A DNA stretch of 6,382 nt from an uncultured Chlorobiota bacterium. Its GTDB lineage: Bacteria > Bacteroidota > Kapaibacteriia > OLB7. Position 1 is the first letter of the stretch. The number at the start of each line of letters is the position of its first letter. The translations under genes were made by a program, and so were the position numbers. The notes below the pieces were generated by a model, which did not search any database, was not told where the DNA came from, and was given only the letters and a program-made list of their open reading frames with translations. Shown in pieces: positions 1 through 5,105 of the stretch. The stretch covers positions 1-6,382 of the forward strand of contig CAMLOB010000252.1 of the NCBI GenBank assembly GCA_946481475.1, in the 5' to 3' direction.

Positions 1-14
1 GTCTCAACCAGTAA
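1..14 (+). CDS. Possible 3' end of rpmC (ribosomal protein L29), partial
   Basis: The frame that also carries the next gene ends at a TAA at 12-14 after the codons for Leu-Asn-Gln. L29 precedes S17 in the conserved gene order, and Bacteroidota L29 proteins commonly end in a short tail such as Arg-Glu-Leu-Asn plus a few residues, so this may be the last three codons of rpmC. Another frame stays open to a TAA at 31-33, but its residues (ending HHLF) do not look like L29. Only a few codons are visible, so the call rests mainly on gene order. Confidence 0.35.
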
Positions 15-35
15 CATTCATCACCTCTTCTAATC

Positions 36-458
36 ATGCAAGAAGAACTGGAAAACCAGACCGAAGCGACCGAGTCGGCACAGACTGCTGAAGGGTCCGG
101 AGAGACGACGGAAACGACCGCAGTTGAGACCCCGGCCGCAGAGCAGGGATCAACCGAGGAGGTCGTCGCTTCCGAGGGGACCGATTCCGAAGGGATCGAA
201 GGGGAGTACAAATCGCATCGGAAGATCCGCACCGGCGTTGTCCTGTCCAACAAGATGGACAAGAGCATCATCGTGCAGGTGACCCGGCGGGTACGCCATC
301 CGATCTACAAAAAGTACTTCTTCAAGTCGAAGAAGTTCATGGCACACGACGAGCAAAACGAGTGCCGGATCGGAGACACCGTCCGTATCGTCGAGACGCG
401 TCCCCTCAGCGCACACAAGCGCTGGAATCTGGAGAAGATAGTAGAACGAGCCAAGTAA
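36..458 (+). CDS. rpsQ: 30S ribosomal protein S17 with acidic N-terminal extension
   Basis: S17 is a primary 16S rRNA-binding protein of the small subunit with an OB-like beta-barrel fold. The family core covers residues about 59-140: [18 protein letters not shown] at 65-82, KKFMAHDE at 99-106, and [18 protein letters not shown] at 113-130. The protein has 140 residues, against about 85 in the usual family member. The excess is a 58-residue N-terminal segment with 16 Glu, one Asp and no Lys or Arg, rich in Thr, Ser, Ala and Gly, and probably disordered. The start is the only ATG, GTG or TTG in this frame between the upstream TAA at 12-14 and the core, so the extension is not a start-choice artefact unless a non-canonical start is used. 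No Shine-Dalgarno is visible upstream. The core identity is near certain; the role of the extension is unknown. Confidence 0.97.
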   Translation: MQEELENQTEATESAQTAEGSGETTETTAVETPAAEQGSTEEVVASEGTDSEGIEGEYKSHRKIRTGVVLSNKMDKSIIVQVTRRVRHPIYKKYFFKSKKFMAHDEQNECRIGDTVRIVETRPLSAHKRWNLEKIVERAK

Positions 459-474
459 CATCCGGGGTATCCGA

Positions 475-502
475 CTTCTGTGTCCGGTGATCGGCGCAGA
501 AG
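475..502 (+). promoter_or_regulatory. Imperfect RNA hairpin in the rpsQ-rplN spacer
   Basis: CTTCTGTGTC (475-484) pairs with GGCGCAGAAG (493-502). This gives ten base pairs, two of them G-U wobbles, with an 8-nt loop at 485-492. It lies in the 77-nt spacer between S17 and L14, which in E. coli is the boundary of the S10 and spc operons. No T-tract follows the stem, so it does not look like a complete intrinsic terminator. A processing site, a partial attenuator or a chance pairing are all possible. I see no convincing promoter in this spacer. Confidence 0.4.
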
Positions 503-526
503 AGAGTCCCGACGGAATATCTCATA

Positions 527-533
527 GAGGAAG
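527..533 (+). promoter_or_regulatory. Shine-Dalgarno for rplN
   Basis: GAGGAAG precedes the rplN ATG, with five bases between GAGG and the start. It supports the chosen start and shows that this organism uses SD pairing at least at some genes. Confidence 0.6.
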
Positions 534-535
534 TC

Positions 536-904
536 ATGATTCAGGAAGAAACCGATCTGGTTGTTGCCGATAATTCCGGCGCGCGTCGCGTCCGATGCAT
601 TCGCGTCCTCGGCGGCAGCAAGCGCCGATATGCCGGGGTGGGAGACGTGATCGTCGTCTCGGTGAAGGCGGCGTTGCCCGGCGGGGGCGTCAAGAAAGGA
701 GATGTCTCCAGAGCGGTGATTGTCCGCACGCGAAAGGAGACTCGTCGCCGCGACGGCAGCTACATCCGTTTCGATGAAAATGCAGCGGTTCTGCTGAACG
801 CTCAGGGAGAGCCGCGCGGCACGCGCATCTTCGGGCCGGTGGCCCGCGAACTGCGCGACAGGAACTACATGAAAATCGTATCGCTTGCTCCGGAGGTGTT
901 GTAA
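536..904 (+). CDS. rplN: 50S ribosomal protein L14
   Basis: L14 binds 23S rRNA and sits at the subunit interface, where it takes part in an intersubunit bridge; it is also the usual docking site of the silencing factor RsfS. The 122-residue length equals the family standard. Diagnostic segments are ADNSGAR at 11-17, [14 protein letters not shown] in the first third, [10 protein letters not shown] in the middle, [15 protein letters not shown], and [14 protein letters not shown] at 95-108, with the canonical C-terminus ending LAPEVL. The ATG has a GAGG motif five bases upstream. The stop TAA shares its last A with the ATG of rplX, so the two genes are probably translationally coupled. Nothing is truncated or unusual. 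In E. coli this is the first gene of the spc operon; here a 77-nt spacer with a hairpin separates it from rpsQ. Confidence 0.99.
   Translation: MIQEETDLVVADNSGARRVRCIRVLGGSKRRYAGVGDVIVVSVKAALPGGGVKKGDVSRAVIVRTRKETRRRDGSYIRFDENAAVLLNAQGEPRGTRIFGPVARELRDRNYMKIVSLAPEVL
892..898 (+). promoter_or_regulatory. Shine-Dalgarno for rplX inside the end of rplN
   Basis: GGAGGTG lies in the codons for the conserved L14 C-terminus (Pro-Glu-Val), seven bases from the end of GGAGG to the rplX ATG. With the TAATG stop-start overlap, it supports the rplX start at 904. Confidence 0.6.
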
Positions 905-1251
905 TGGGGAGAATTCGCATCAAGAAAGGGGATGAGGTGATGGTGATCACCGGAGCCGACAAGGGGAAGACCGGGCGCGTTCTCGAAGTCCTTCCGGCCG
1001 CCGGCAAGATCCTGGTCGAAGGGGTCAACGTCCGCAAGCGGGCCTGGCGCCGGGGTGTGAATCCGAATCTGCCCGACGGCGGTATTCACGAGAAATCCCT
1101 TCCGATCGACGCATCGAACGTGATGGTACTCGATCCGGAGACGGGAAATCCGACCGGCATCGGCATCCGCTACGAGATTGACGCCGACGGCAACCGACGC
1201 CGTATCCGGTTTGCAAAGAAATCGGGAAAAGAGATTCCGGAACAGTTCTGA
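904..1251 (+). CDS. rplX: 50S ribosomal protein L24
   Basis: L24 is an early 23S rRNA-binding assembly protein of the large subunit, located near the exit of the peptide tunnel. The N-terminal KOW motif is clear at residues about 6-32: KKGDEVMVITGADKGKTGRV, with the invariant Gly and Lys of the KOW loop. It is followed by LVEGVNVRKRAWR. The middle stretch NPNLPDGGIHEKSLPIDASNV matches the usual L24 region that reads GGI.E.E.PI..SNV. The 115-residue length is at the long end of the family. The ATG overlaps the rplN stop by one base, with a good SD upstream. It ends in TGA, unlike most of its neighbours, which end in TAA. The 49-nt spacer that follows holds a stable hairpin in front of rplE. 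Confidence 0.98.
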   Translation: MGRIRIKKGDEVMVITGADKGKTGRVLEVLPAAGKILVEGVNVRKRAWRRGVNPNLPDGGIHEKSLPIDASNVMVLDPETGNPTGIGIRYEIDADGNRRRIRFAKKSGKEIPEQF

Positions 1252-1264
1252 AGAAGCAAGTTGA

Positions 1265-1296
1265 GGCGGTTCCTCCGCAAGGAGAGCGGAGCCGCC
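1265..1296 (+). promoter_or_regulatory. GC-rich bulged hairpin upstream of rplE (candidate r-protein regulatory site)
   Basis: GGCGG (1265-1269) pairs with CCGCC (1292-1296), and CTCCGC (1273-1278) pairs with GCGGAG (1286-1291). That makes 11 Watson-Crick pairs, nearly all G-C, broken by a 3-nt bulge (TTC, 1270-1272) on the 5' side. The 7-nt loop AAGGAGA (1279-1285) contains an SD-like AAGGAG. The stem ends four bases before the rplE ATG at 1301. An alternative smaller stem, CTCC (1273-1276) with GGAG (1281-1284) closed by a GCAA tetraloop, would hide the SD and cannot coexist with the large stem. In E. coli, S8 represses the spc operon by binding mRNA at this gene junction. That this hairpin does the same is inference from position. 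Confidence 0.5.
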
Positions 1297-1300
1297 GATC

Positions 1301-1924
1301 ATGAAGAGCATTATGGCAAACAAGAATACAAACGGCAGCGCAGCGGGGAACCCGCGACTCCTTGATAAGTACCGGCAGGAGGTCGTACCGAATCTGATGA
1401 AGAGATTCAACTACGACAACATCATGCAGGTGCCCCGCCTGGTAAAGGTGGCCGTCAACCGGGGTGTGGGAGATGCGATCAGCGACAAGAAGCTGTTGCA
1501 GGACGCTATCGAGGAGATCAAGCTCATCACGGGACAGACCCCGACGGTGATCAACGCAAAGCATTCGATTTCCAATTTCAAGCTCCGCGAGGGAATGCCG
1601 ATCGGCGTGCGGGTTACGCTGCGGGGAATGCGGATGTACGAATTCTTCGATCGCTTTGTCTCGATCGCTTCCCCGCGGATTCGTGACTTCCGGGGCTTCT
1701 CCGACAAGTCATTCGACGGACGGGGGAACTATACGCTCGGCATTCGTGAGCAGATCATCTTCCCGGAGATCGATGTCGACAAGGTGAGCCGGATCAACGG
1801 ATTCGACATCTCCTTTGTCACCACCGCTCAGACCGACGAGGAGGCCTATGCACTGCTGCAGGAACTGGGCTTTCCGTTCCGTAAGCGGGAGACGGCTGAA
1901 GCCGAGGCGACGGCCGCTGCATAA
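1301..1924 (+). CDS. rplE: 50S ribosomal protein L5
   Basis: L5 binds 5S rRNA and forms part of the central protuberance of the large subunit, contacting P-site tRNA and the bridge to S13. The family core runs from about residue 20 to 193: [18 protein letters not shown] at 42-59, [55 protein letters not shown], and [17 protein letters not shown] at 177-193. These blocks are most like Bacteroidota L5. The protein has 207 residues against about 180 usually. The extra length is an Asn/Ser/Gly-rich N-terminus and a 14-residue C-terminal tail (194-207) rich in Ala and Glu. The start is uncertain: ATG at 1301 sits just behind a hairpin, and a second in-frame ATG at 1313 would give the more usual MANKN beginning, four residues shorter. 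Confidence 0.98.
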   Translation: MKSIMANKNTNGSAAGNPRLLDKYRQEVVPNLMKRFNYDNIMQVPRLVKVAVNRGVGDAISDKKLLQDAIEEIKLITGQTPTVINAKHSISNFKLREGMPIGVRVTLRGMRMYEFFDRFVSIASPRIRDFRGFSDKSFDGRGNYTLGIREQIIFPEIDVDKVSRINGFDISFVTTAQTDEEAYALLQELGFPFRKRETAEAEATAAA

Positions 1925-1981
1925 GTACAGAGAGAACGTTAATTAGGATAGAGAACCAGCAAGGTCTAGATAAGAGAGTTC

Positions 1982-2251
1982 ATGGCACGTAAATGTCTGA
2001 TCGCGCGCGAAGTCAAGCGCCGGAAACTGGTGGACAAGTATGCCGAGAAGCGGCAGGAACTGAAGGATACCGGAGACTACGAGGGGCTGCAGAGGCTCCC
2101 GCGCAACAGCTCGCCGGTGCGGCTTCGCAACCGCTGCATGTTAACGGGACGTCCAAGAGCGTACTACCGCAAATTCGGACTCTGCCGTGTCGAGCTTCGG
2201 CGACTCGCCCTGGAAGGAAAGATTCCTGGAATCAGGAAATCAAGCTGGTAA
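1982..2251 (+). CDS. rpsN: 30S ribosomal protein S14, zinc-less (C-) type
   Basis: S14 binds the 3' major domain of 16S rRNA in the head of the small subunit. The 89-residue form matches the Bacteroidota pattern: [17 protein letters not shown] at 8-24, [15 protein letters not shown] at 38-52, [15 protein letters not shown] at 54-68, and the ending IPGIRKSSW. The short zinc-binding type has a CxxC pair at each end of this loop. Here C52 and C68 remain, but their partners are T55 and E71, so a normal four-Cys zinc ribbon cannot form. A third Cys (C5) is near the N-terminus. The ATG follows an A/G-rich leader (AAGAGAG) with no strong SD. Spacers to rplE and rpsH are 57 and 48 nt; the first is A/T-rich, with no promoter I can defend. 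Confidence 0.98.
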   Translation: MARKCLIAREVKRRKLVDKYAEKRQELKDTGDYEGLQRLPRNSSPVRLRNRCMLTGRPRAYYRKFGLCRVELRRLALEGKIPGIRKSSW

Positions 2252-2299
2252 TTCACCTACAATGATTGTGAAGGACGACCTGGTCAATTCAATACGACT

Positions 2300-2689
2300 A
2301 TGACTGATCCCATTTCAGATTTTCTGACGCGGATACGAAACGCATCACGGGCAGGACACCGTTCTGTGGATGTCCCAGCCTCGAAATTAAAAGAAGGCCT
2401 TGCGAACATCCTGAAGGATCAGGGGTTCATCGAGGAGTTCGAACGCATCAACGAAGGCCCGCAAGGGATCATTCGGATGAAGCTCCGCTACGTCGACGGT
2501 TCTCCGGCCATGCTGGGACTGCGGCGGGTGAGCCGTCCGGGACTTCGTCGATATGCAGGAGCCACAGAACTTCCGCGCGTTAGAAACGGGCTCGGCATTG
2601 CCGTCATCAGTACCTCGCATGGTCTGATGACCGACAAGGAGGCGCGCAGGCGGAATGTGGGGGGAGAAGTCCTCTGCTACGTCTGGTAA
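2300..2689 (+). CDS. rpsH: 30S ribosomal protein S8
   Basis: S8 binds 16S rRNA in the central domain and is a primary assembly protein; in E. coli it is also the translational repressor of its own operon. The 129 residues match the family length of about 130. The N-terminal domain begins MTDPISDFLTRIRNAS and continues SVDVPASKLKEGLANILKD. The RNA-binding C-terminal domain has the family signature GLGIAVISTSHGLMTDKEAR followed by RNVGGEVLCYVW at the end. No SD is seen before the ATG; the preceding bases CAATACGACT are typical of SD-independent starts in Bacteroidota. The TGA of a 13-codon mini-ORF starting at 2262 overlaps this ATG. If S8 autoregulates here, a plausible target is the hairpin in front of rplE, which is inference only. 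Confidence 0.99.
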   Translation: MTDPISDFLTRIRNASRAGHRSVDVPASKLKEGLANILKDQGFIEEFERINEGPQGIIRMKLRYVDGSPAMLGLRRVSRPGLRRYAGATELPRVRNGLGIAVISTSHGLMTDKEARRRNVGGEVLCYVW

Positions 2690-2754
2690 GGAAGACCGCC
2701 CGGCTCTGCCGATTGAGTTGAGATACTGAACACAAACGTACTGGAACAGAAACC

Positions 2755-3291
2755 GTGTCGAGAATAGGAAAACTGCCGATCGAGATTCCCAAGGGCGTGA
2801 CCGTGGGTCGCGACGGGGATGTGATCTCGGTAAAAGGACCGAAAGGGGAGCTGAGCATCCCTGTAAATCCGGCAATGAATGTCGAAATCGGCGAGACGGA
2901 AATCACCGTGACGCGACCGAACGACCTGGCCTTGAACCGTTCGGCGCACGGGCTTACCCGTTCGCTGATCGCAAATATGGTGCAGGGCGTTTCCGAGGGC
3001 TTCAGCAAGAGGCTGGAGATCGTCGGCGTCGGTTTCCGCGCCGAGATGAAAGGGAGCTACCTGCAGTTGAATCTTGGGTTCTCTCACCCGATCTTCTTCT
3101 TCCCACCGGAAGAAATCCAGATTGCGGTGCCGGAGCCGACCAAGATCGAGATCTCCGGCAGCAACAAGCAGTTGGTCGGACAGGTTGCGGCCAAAATTCG
3201 CAAGCTTCGTCCGCCGGAGCCCTACAAGGGGAAAGGGGTCAAGTATCAGGGCGAACAGATTCGTCGCAAGGCAGGCAAGACCGCCGGATAA
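2755..3291 (+). CDS. rplF: 50S ribosomal protein L6
   Basis: L6 lies at the base of the L7/L12 stalk next to the sarcin-ricin loop and has two similar alpha/beta domains. The start is GTG, which yields the canonical MSRIGKLPIEIPKGV; no ATG start fits this conserved N-terminus. Domain 1 covers about 1-80, with VISVKGPKGELS and HGLTRSLIANMVQGVSEGF. Domain 2 covers about 84-175, with LEIVGVGFRAEMKG, LGFSHPIFFFPPE, KQLVGQVAAKIRKLRPPEPY and the L6 signature PPEPYKGKGVKY from 153. The 178-residue length is standard. The 65-nt spacer before it has no SD, so start efficiency may be modest or depend on coupling. The SHPIFFFPPE segment is more hydrophobic than in E. coli L6 and resembles the Bacteroidota form. 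Confidence 0.98.
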   Translation: MSRIGKLPIEIPKGVTVGRDGDVISVKGPKGELSIPVNPAMNVEIGETEITVTRPNDLALNRSAHGLTRSLIANMVQGVSEGFSKRLEIVGVGFRAEMKGSYLQLNLGFSHPIFFFPPEEIQIAVPEPTKIEISGSNKQLVGQVAAKIRKLRPPEPYKGKGVKYQGEQIRRKAGKTAG

Positions 3292-3332
3292 GACCGGTAG
3301 AAATTCAGGACGATTTATTTCACTGTAGAATA

Positions 3333-3710
3333 ATGAGCCAACAGAAAAAATATCAACGTCGCCTTCGTCGCAAGCGCTCGATCCGGAACACGGTCTCCGG
3401 TACTGCTGAACGTCCGCGTCTGTCGATCAATCGCAGTCTGAAGCACATCTATCTCCAGGCTATCGATGATGTCTCCGGTCGGACTCTGGCTGCCGCCTCG
3501 TCGCTGAACGACGAGCTGGTCAGCTCGCTGATCGAGAAGACCGAGGATGGAGCGAACATGGCGGTCTGCAGGGCCGTCGGAAGGGCGATGGGTCGCCGGT
3601 TGAAGGAACAGAATATCGATCGGGTGGTCTTCGACCGCAACGGGTTCCTCTACCACGGTCGCATCAAGGCAACCGCCGACGGTGCCCGCGAGGAAGGATT
3701 GAATTTCTAA
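3333..3710 (+). CDS. rplR: 50S ribosomal protein L18
   Basis: L18 binds 5S rRNA together with L5 and helps install it in the central protuberance. The 125 residues fit the family. The Arg/Lys-rich N-terminus ([19 protein letters not shown], from residue 5) is the flexible 5S-binding tail. It is followed by [20 protein letters not shown] and, at the end, the diagnostic [20 protein letters not shown] with the AREEGLNF terminus. The ATG follows an A/T-rich leader (ATTTATTTCACTGTAGAATA) without SD pairing, the pattern expected in Bacteroidota. The 41-nt spacer to rplF has no secondary structure I could find. No anomalies. Confidence 0.98.
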   Translation: MSQQKKYQRRLRRKRSIRNTVSGTAERPRLSINRSLKHIYLQAIDDVSGRTLAAASSLNDELVSSLIEKTEDGANMAVCRAVGRAMGRRLKEQNIDRVVFDRNGFLYHGRIKATADGAREEGLNF

Positions 3711-3746
3711 GTCGGACCACGAACGTTTATCGAACAGGATTTTTTC

Positions 3747-3752
3747 GGAGAG
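3747..3752 (+). promoter_or_regulatory. Shine-Dalgarno-like site for rpsE
   Basis: GGAGAG ends four bases before the GTG that begins the rpsE reading frame. It follows a run of six T residues. It supports the GTG start, which gives the MADNHNK N-terminus. Confidence 0.45.
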
Positions 3753-3756
3753 ACTT

Positions 3757-4272
3757 GTGGCAGATAATCATAATAAGCCAAAAATCGGCGAACTGGAACT
3801 GAAGGACAAACTTGTCTATCTGAACAGGACCGCAAAGGTCGTCAAGGGTGGGCGTCGGTTCGGATTCAGTGCGCTTGTAGTTGTCGGCGACGGAAACGGG
3901 CACGTCGGTGTCGGACACGGCAAGGCCCAGGAAGTGGCCGGTGCCATTGCCAAGGCGACCGATGCGGCACGCAAGAGCGTCGTCAGAATACGTCTGCTGG
4001 GACACACGATCCCGCACGAAGTCTTCGGAAAGTTCGGCGCAGGCAAAGTGCTGCTGAAGCCGGCGACGCCGGGAACCGGAGTGATCGCCGGTGGTGGGGT
4101 GCGTGCGGTGCTGGAGCTTGCCGGAGTGCAGGACATCCTGACCAAGAGCAAGGGGTCGTCAAACCCGCACAATACCGTCAAGGCCACGCTTCATGCCCTC
4201 CTCAGTCTCGAGGATGCGAATATGGTGGCGATGCGGCGGGGAGTGCCGGTGGAAAAGGTTCTGAAAGGGTAA
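3757..4272 (+). CDS. rpsE: 30S ribosomal protein S5
   Basis: S5 contributes to decoding fidelity and to mRNA unwinding at the entry channel of the small subunit; ram and spectinomycin-resistance mutations map to this protein in E. coli. The N-terminal double-stranded-RNA-binding-like S5 domain is at about 13-80, with [20 protein letters not shown] and [20 protein letters not shown]. The C-terminal domain is at about 90-165, with [39 protein letters not shown], and [19 protein letters not shown]. The length of 171 is normal. The loop KVVKGGRRF, where spectinomycin-resistance changes fall in other bacteria, looks wild-type. The start is GTG with an SD-like GGAGAG. Unusually, 118 nt separate this gene from rpmD; elsewhere in the window spacers are 77 nt or less. 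Confidence 0.99.
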   Translation: MADNHNKPKIGELELKDKLVYLNRTAKVVKGGRRFGFSALVVVGDGNGHVGVGHGKAQEVAGAIAKATDAARKSVVRIRLLGHTIPHEVFGKFGAGKVLLKPATPGTGVIAGGGVRAVLELAGVQDILTKSKGSSNPHNTVKATLHALLSLEDANMVAMRRGVPVEKVLKG

Positions 4273-4282
4273 CCGAGCAATC

Positions 4283-4359
4283 CAAAATTCAAAAGGCCCG
4301 CAGAAAAAAGCACCTCTTTGTATCGATTGTAGGGTAATTGAGAATCATTTTGAATTTTG
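4283..4359 (+). repeat. 12-bp perfect inverted repeat in the rpsE-rpmD spacer
   Basis: CAAAATTCAAAA (4283-4294) is exactly the reverse complement of TTTTGAATTTTG (4348-4359). The arms enclose 53 nt (4295-4347) with no recognisable gene. In RNA this would make a long A-U-rich stem with a large loop; in DNA it could be the ends of a small repeat element. The arm is itself nearly a tandem of AAAATTC. It does not resemble an intrinsic terminator, since the stem is A/T-rich and the loop very long. Confidence 0.6.
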
Positions 4360-4383
4360 CATCCGCCGCGGCGGATAATTTTG
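4350..4383 (+). promoter_or_regulatory. Candidate Bacteroidota-type promoter upstream of rpmD
   Basis: TAATTTTG (4376-4383) fits the Bacteroidota -7 consensus TAnnTTTG exactly. A TTG at 4350-4352 lies 23 nt upstream, within the reported TTG-N17-23 spacing; a second TTG at 4357-4359 is 16 nt away. Transcription would start around 4388-4391, at or next to the rpmD ATG, giving a leaderless or nearly leaderless message. The spacer between the two boxes holds a perfect 16-bp palindrome. The region is A/T-rich, so a chance match is possible. Confidence 0.25.
4361..4376. repeat. 16-bp perfect palindrome ATCCGCCGCGGCGGAT
   Basis: The sequence equals its own reverse complement over all 16 bases. It is a GC-rich island in A/T-rich surroundings and is flanked by direct copies of AATTTTG (4353-4359 and 4377-4383). 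It could be a binding site for a dimeric regulator, a cruciform or RNA stem, or a member of a dispersed GC-rich intergenic repeat. It sits 14 bases before the rpmD start. Confidence 0.65.
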
Positions 4384-4390
4384 AAGTAAT

Positions 4391-4573
4391 ATGGCGCGTA
4401 TCAAGGTAACACAGGTTCGGAGCACGATTGATCGGTCGCTGAAACAGAAGCGGACGATGACCGCGCTCGGTCTTGGGAAAATCAATCGGACGAAGACATT
4501 CGACGACACCCCGGCAATCAGGGGAATGATCCGCGTCGTCGAACATCTGGTGAAAGTGGAAGAAGTTAATTGA
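4391..4573 (+). CDS. rpmD: 50S ribosomal protein L30
   Basis: L30 is a small large-subunit protein that contacts 23S rRNA. At 60 residues it has the normal bacterial length. It begins MARIKVTQVRSTIDRS, continues KQKRTMTALGLGKINRTKTF, which is the conserved L30 core (lengthwise QK.T..ALGL.K....V), and ends with the helix IRGMIRVVEHLVKVEEV. The start is set by the universal N-terminal beta strand. There is no SD; the bases before the ATG are A/T-rich (GAAGTAAT). It stops with TGA. The gene is set apart from rpsE by a 118-nt spacer with palindromic structure and a promoter-like match, so it could have an extra regulatory input. L30 is missing in some bacterial groups, so its retention here is a minor lineage marker. 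Confidence 0.97.
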   Translation: MARIKVTQVRSTIDRSLKQKRTMTALGLGKINRTKTFDDTPAIRGMIRVVEHLVKVEEVN

Positions 4574-4577
4574 CGCG

Positions 4578-4604
4578 CTGCGGTTCGACGGGGAATTCCC
4601 GCAG
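4578..4604 (+). promoter_or_regulatory. Small hairpin in the rpmD-rplO spacer
   Basis: CTGCGG (4578-4583) pairs with CCGCAG (4599-4604) around a 15-nt loop that contains the 10-bp palindrome GGGAATTCCC (4591-4600), partly overlapping the 3' arm. The two pairings compete. The structure lies at the start of the 70-nt spacer, about 40 bases from the rplO ATG, with no T-tract. It may be incidental. Confidence 0.2.
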
Positions 4605-4643
4605 AACGTAACGCGCAGTATTCTCGATCAGCAACGACAAGTT

Positions 4644-5105
4644 ATGGCGAACCATCTCGCATCTCTTCGCTCACCGGGAGCGACTAAAGCAAAGAAACGG
4701 ATAGGTCGCGGTCCGGGTTCCGGTCGCGGCGGCACCTCGACGCGGGGACACAAGGGACACAAGTCACGCTCGGGCTTCAACCAGTTGAAGAACTTCGAGG
4801 GGGGACAGATGGCCTATATCCGGCGCGTGCCGAAGTACGGATTCGACAACCCGTTCCGCGTGGAGTACCAGGTGATTAACCTCGGTCGTTTGCAGGAACT
4901 CGTCGACGCCGGACGGCTCCAGGCCGGTTCGATTACGCCGGAAAGTCTCTACGAAGCGGGGGCCGTCTCCAAAAAGAACCAGCCGGTGAAGATCCTCGGT
5001 GTCGGGGAAGTCTCGGCGAAGCTCAACGTAACCGCCCACAAATTTTCCGCCTCGGCCCAGAAGGGGATTCAGGATGCAGGCGGATCGGTGACGATTCATG
5101 AATAA
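4644..5105 (+). CDS. rplO: 50S ribosomal protein L15
   Basis: L15 is a late-assembly large-subunit protein with a long N-terminal extension that threads into 23S rRNA. The N-terminus is Gly/Arg/Lys-rich: [20 protein letters not shown] at 17-36, then [20 protein letters not shown] and [10 protein letters not shown]. The C-terminal globular part has [12 protein letters not shown] and the L15 signature [20 protein letters not shown] from 116, then AGGSVTIHE. The 153-residue length is typical. The ATG is confirmed by the conserved [15 protein letters not shown] beginning; no clear SD is seen before it. Its last codons overlap the start of secY by eight bases (ATGAATAA), so the two are probably translationally coupled. 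That arrangement, rplO directly before secY, is conserved across bacteria. Confidence 0.99.
   Translation: MANHLASLRSPGATKAKKRIGRGPGSGRGGTSTRGHKGHKSRSGFNQLKNFEGGQMAYIRRVPKYGFDNPFRVEYQVINLGRLQELVDAGRLQAGSITPESLYEAGAVSKKNQPVKILGVGEVSAKLNVTAHKFSASAQKGIQDAGGSVTIHE

Noticed and set aside
475..535. Intrinsic terminator ending an S10 operon
   Set aside because: The stem is imperfect and no run of T follows, so read-through into rplN is more likely.
865..1564. Minus-strand frames of about 180 codons opposite rplX and rplE
   Set aside because: They overlap well-supported ribosomal genes, show no domain or start signal, and look like shadows of the codon usage on the + strand.
1925..1981. Promoter in the A/T-rich rplE-rpsN spacer
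   Set aside because: No TAnnTTTG box or paired -35/-10 boxes could be found; A/T richness alone is not enough.
2221..2240. Tight inverted repeat TTCCTG-GAAT-CAGGAA near the end of rpsN
   Set aside because: It lies in conserved S14 codons (Ile-Pro-Gly-Ile-Arg-Lys), has only six pairs and no T-tract. Codon constraint explains it well enough.
1993..2265. A 90-codon + strand frame overlapping rpsN
   Set aside because: It is an out-of-frame reading of rpsN with low-complexity product; the rpsN frame encodes a full S14.
2252..2272. Small inverted repeat TTCAC/GTGAA after rpsN
   Set aside because: Five pairs with an 11-nt loop is within what chance gives in a spacer of this size.
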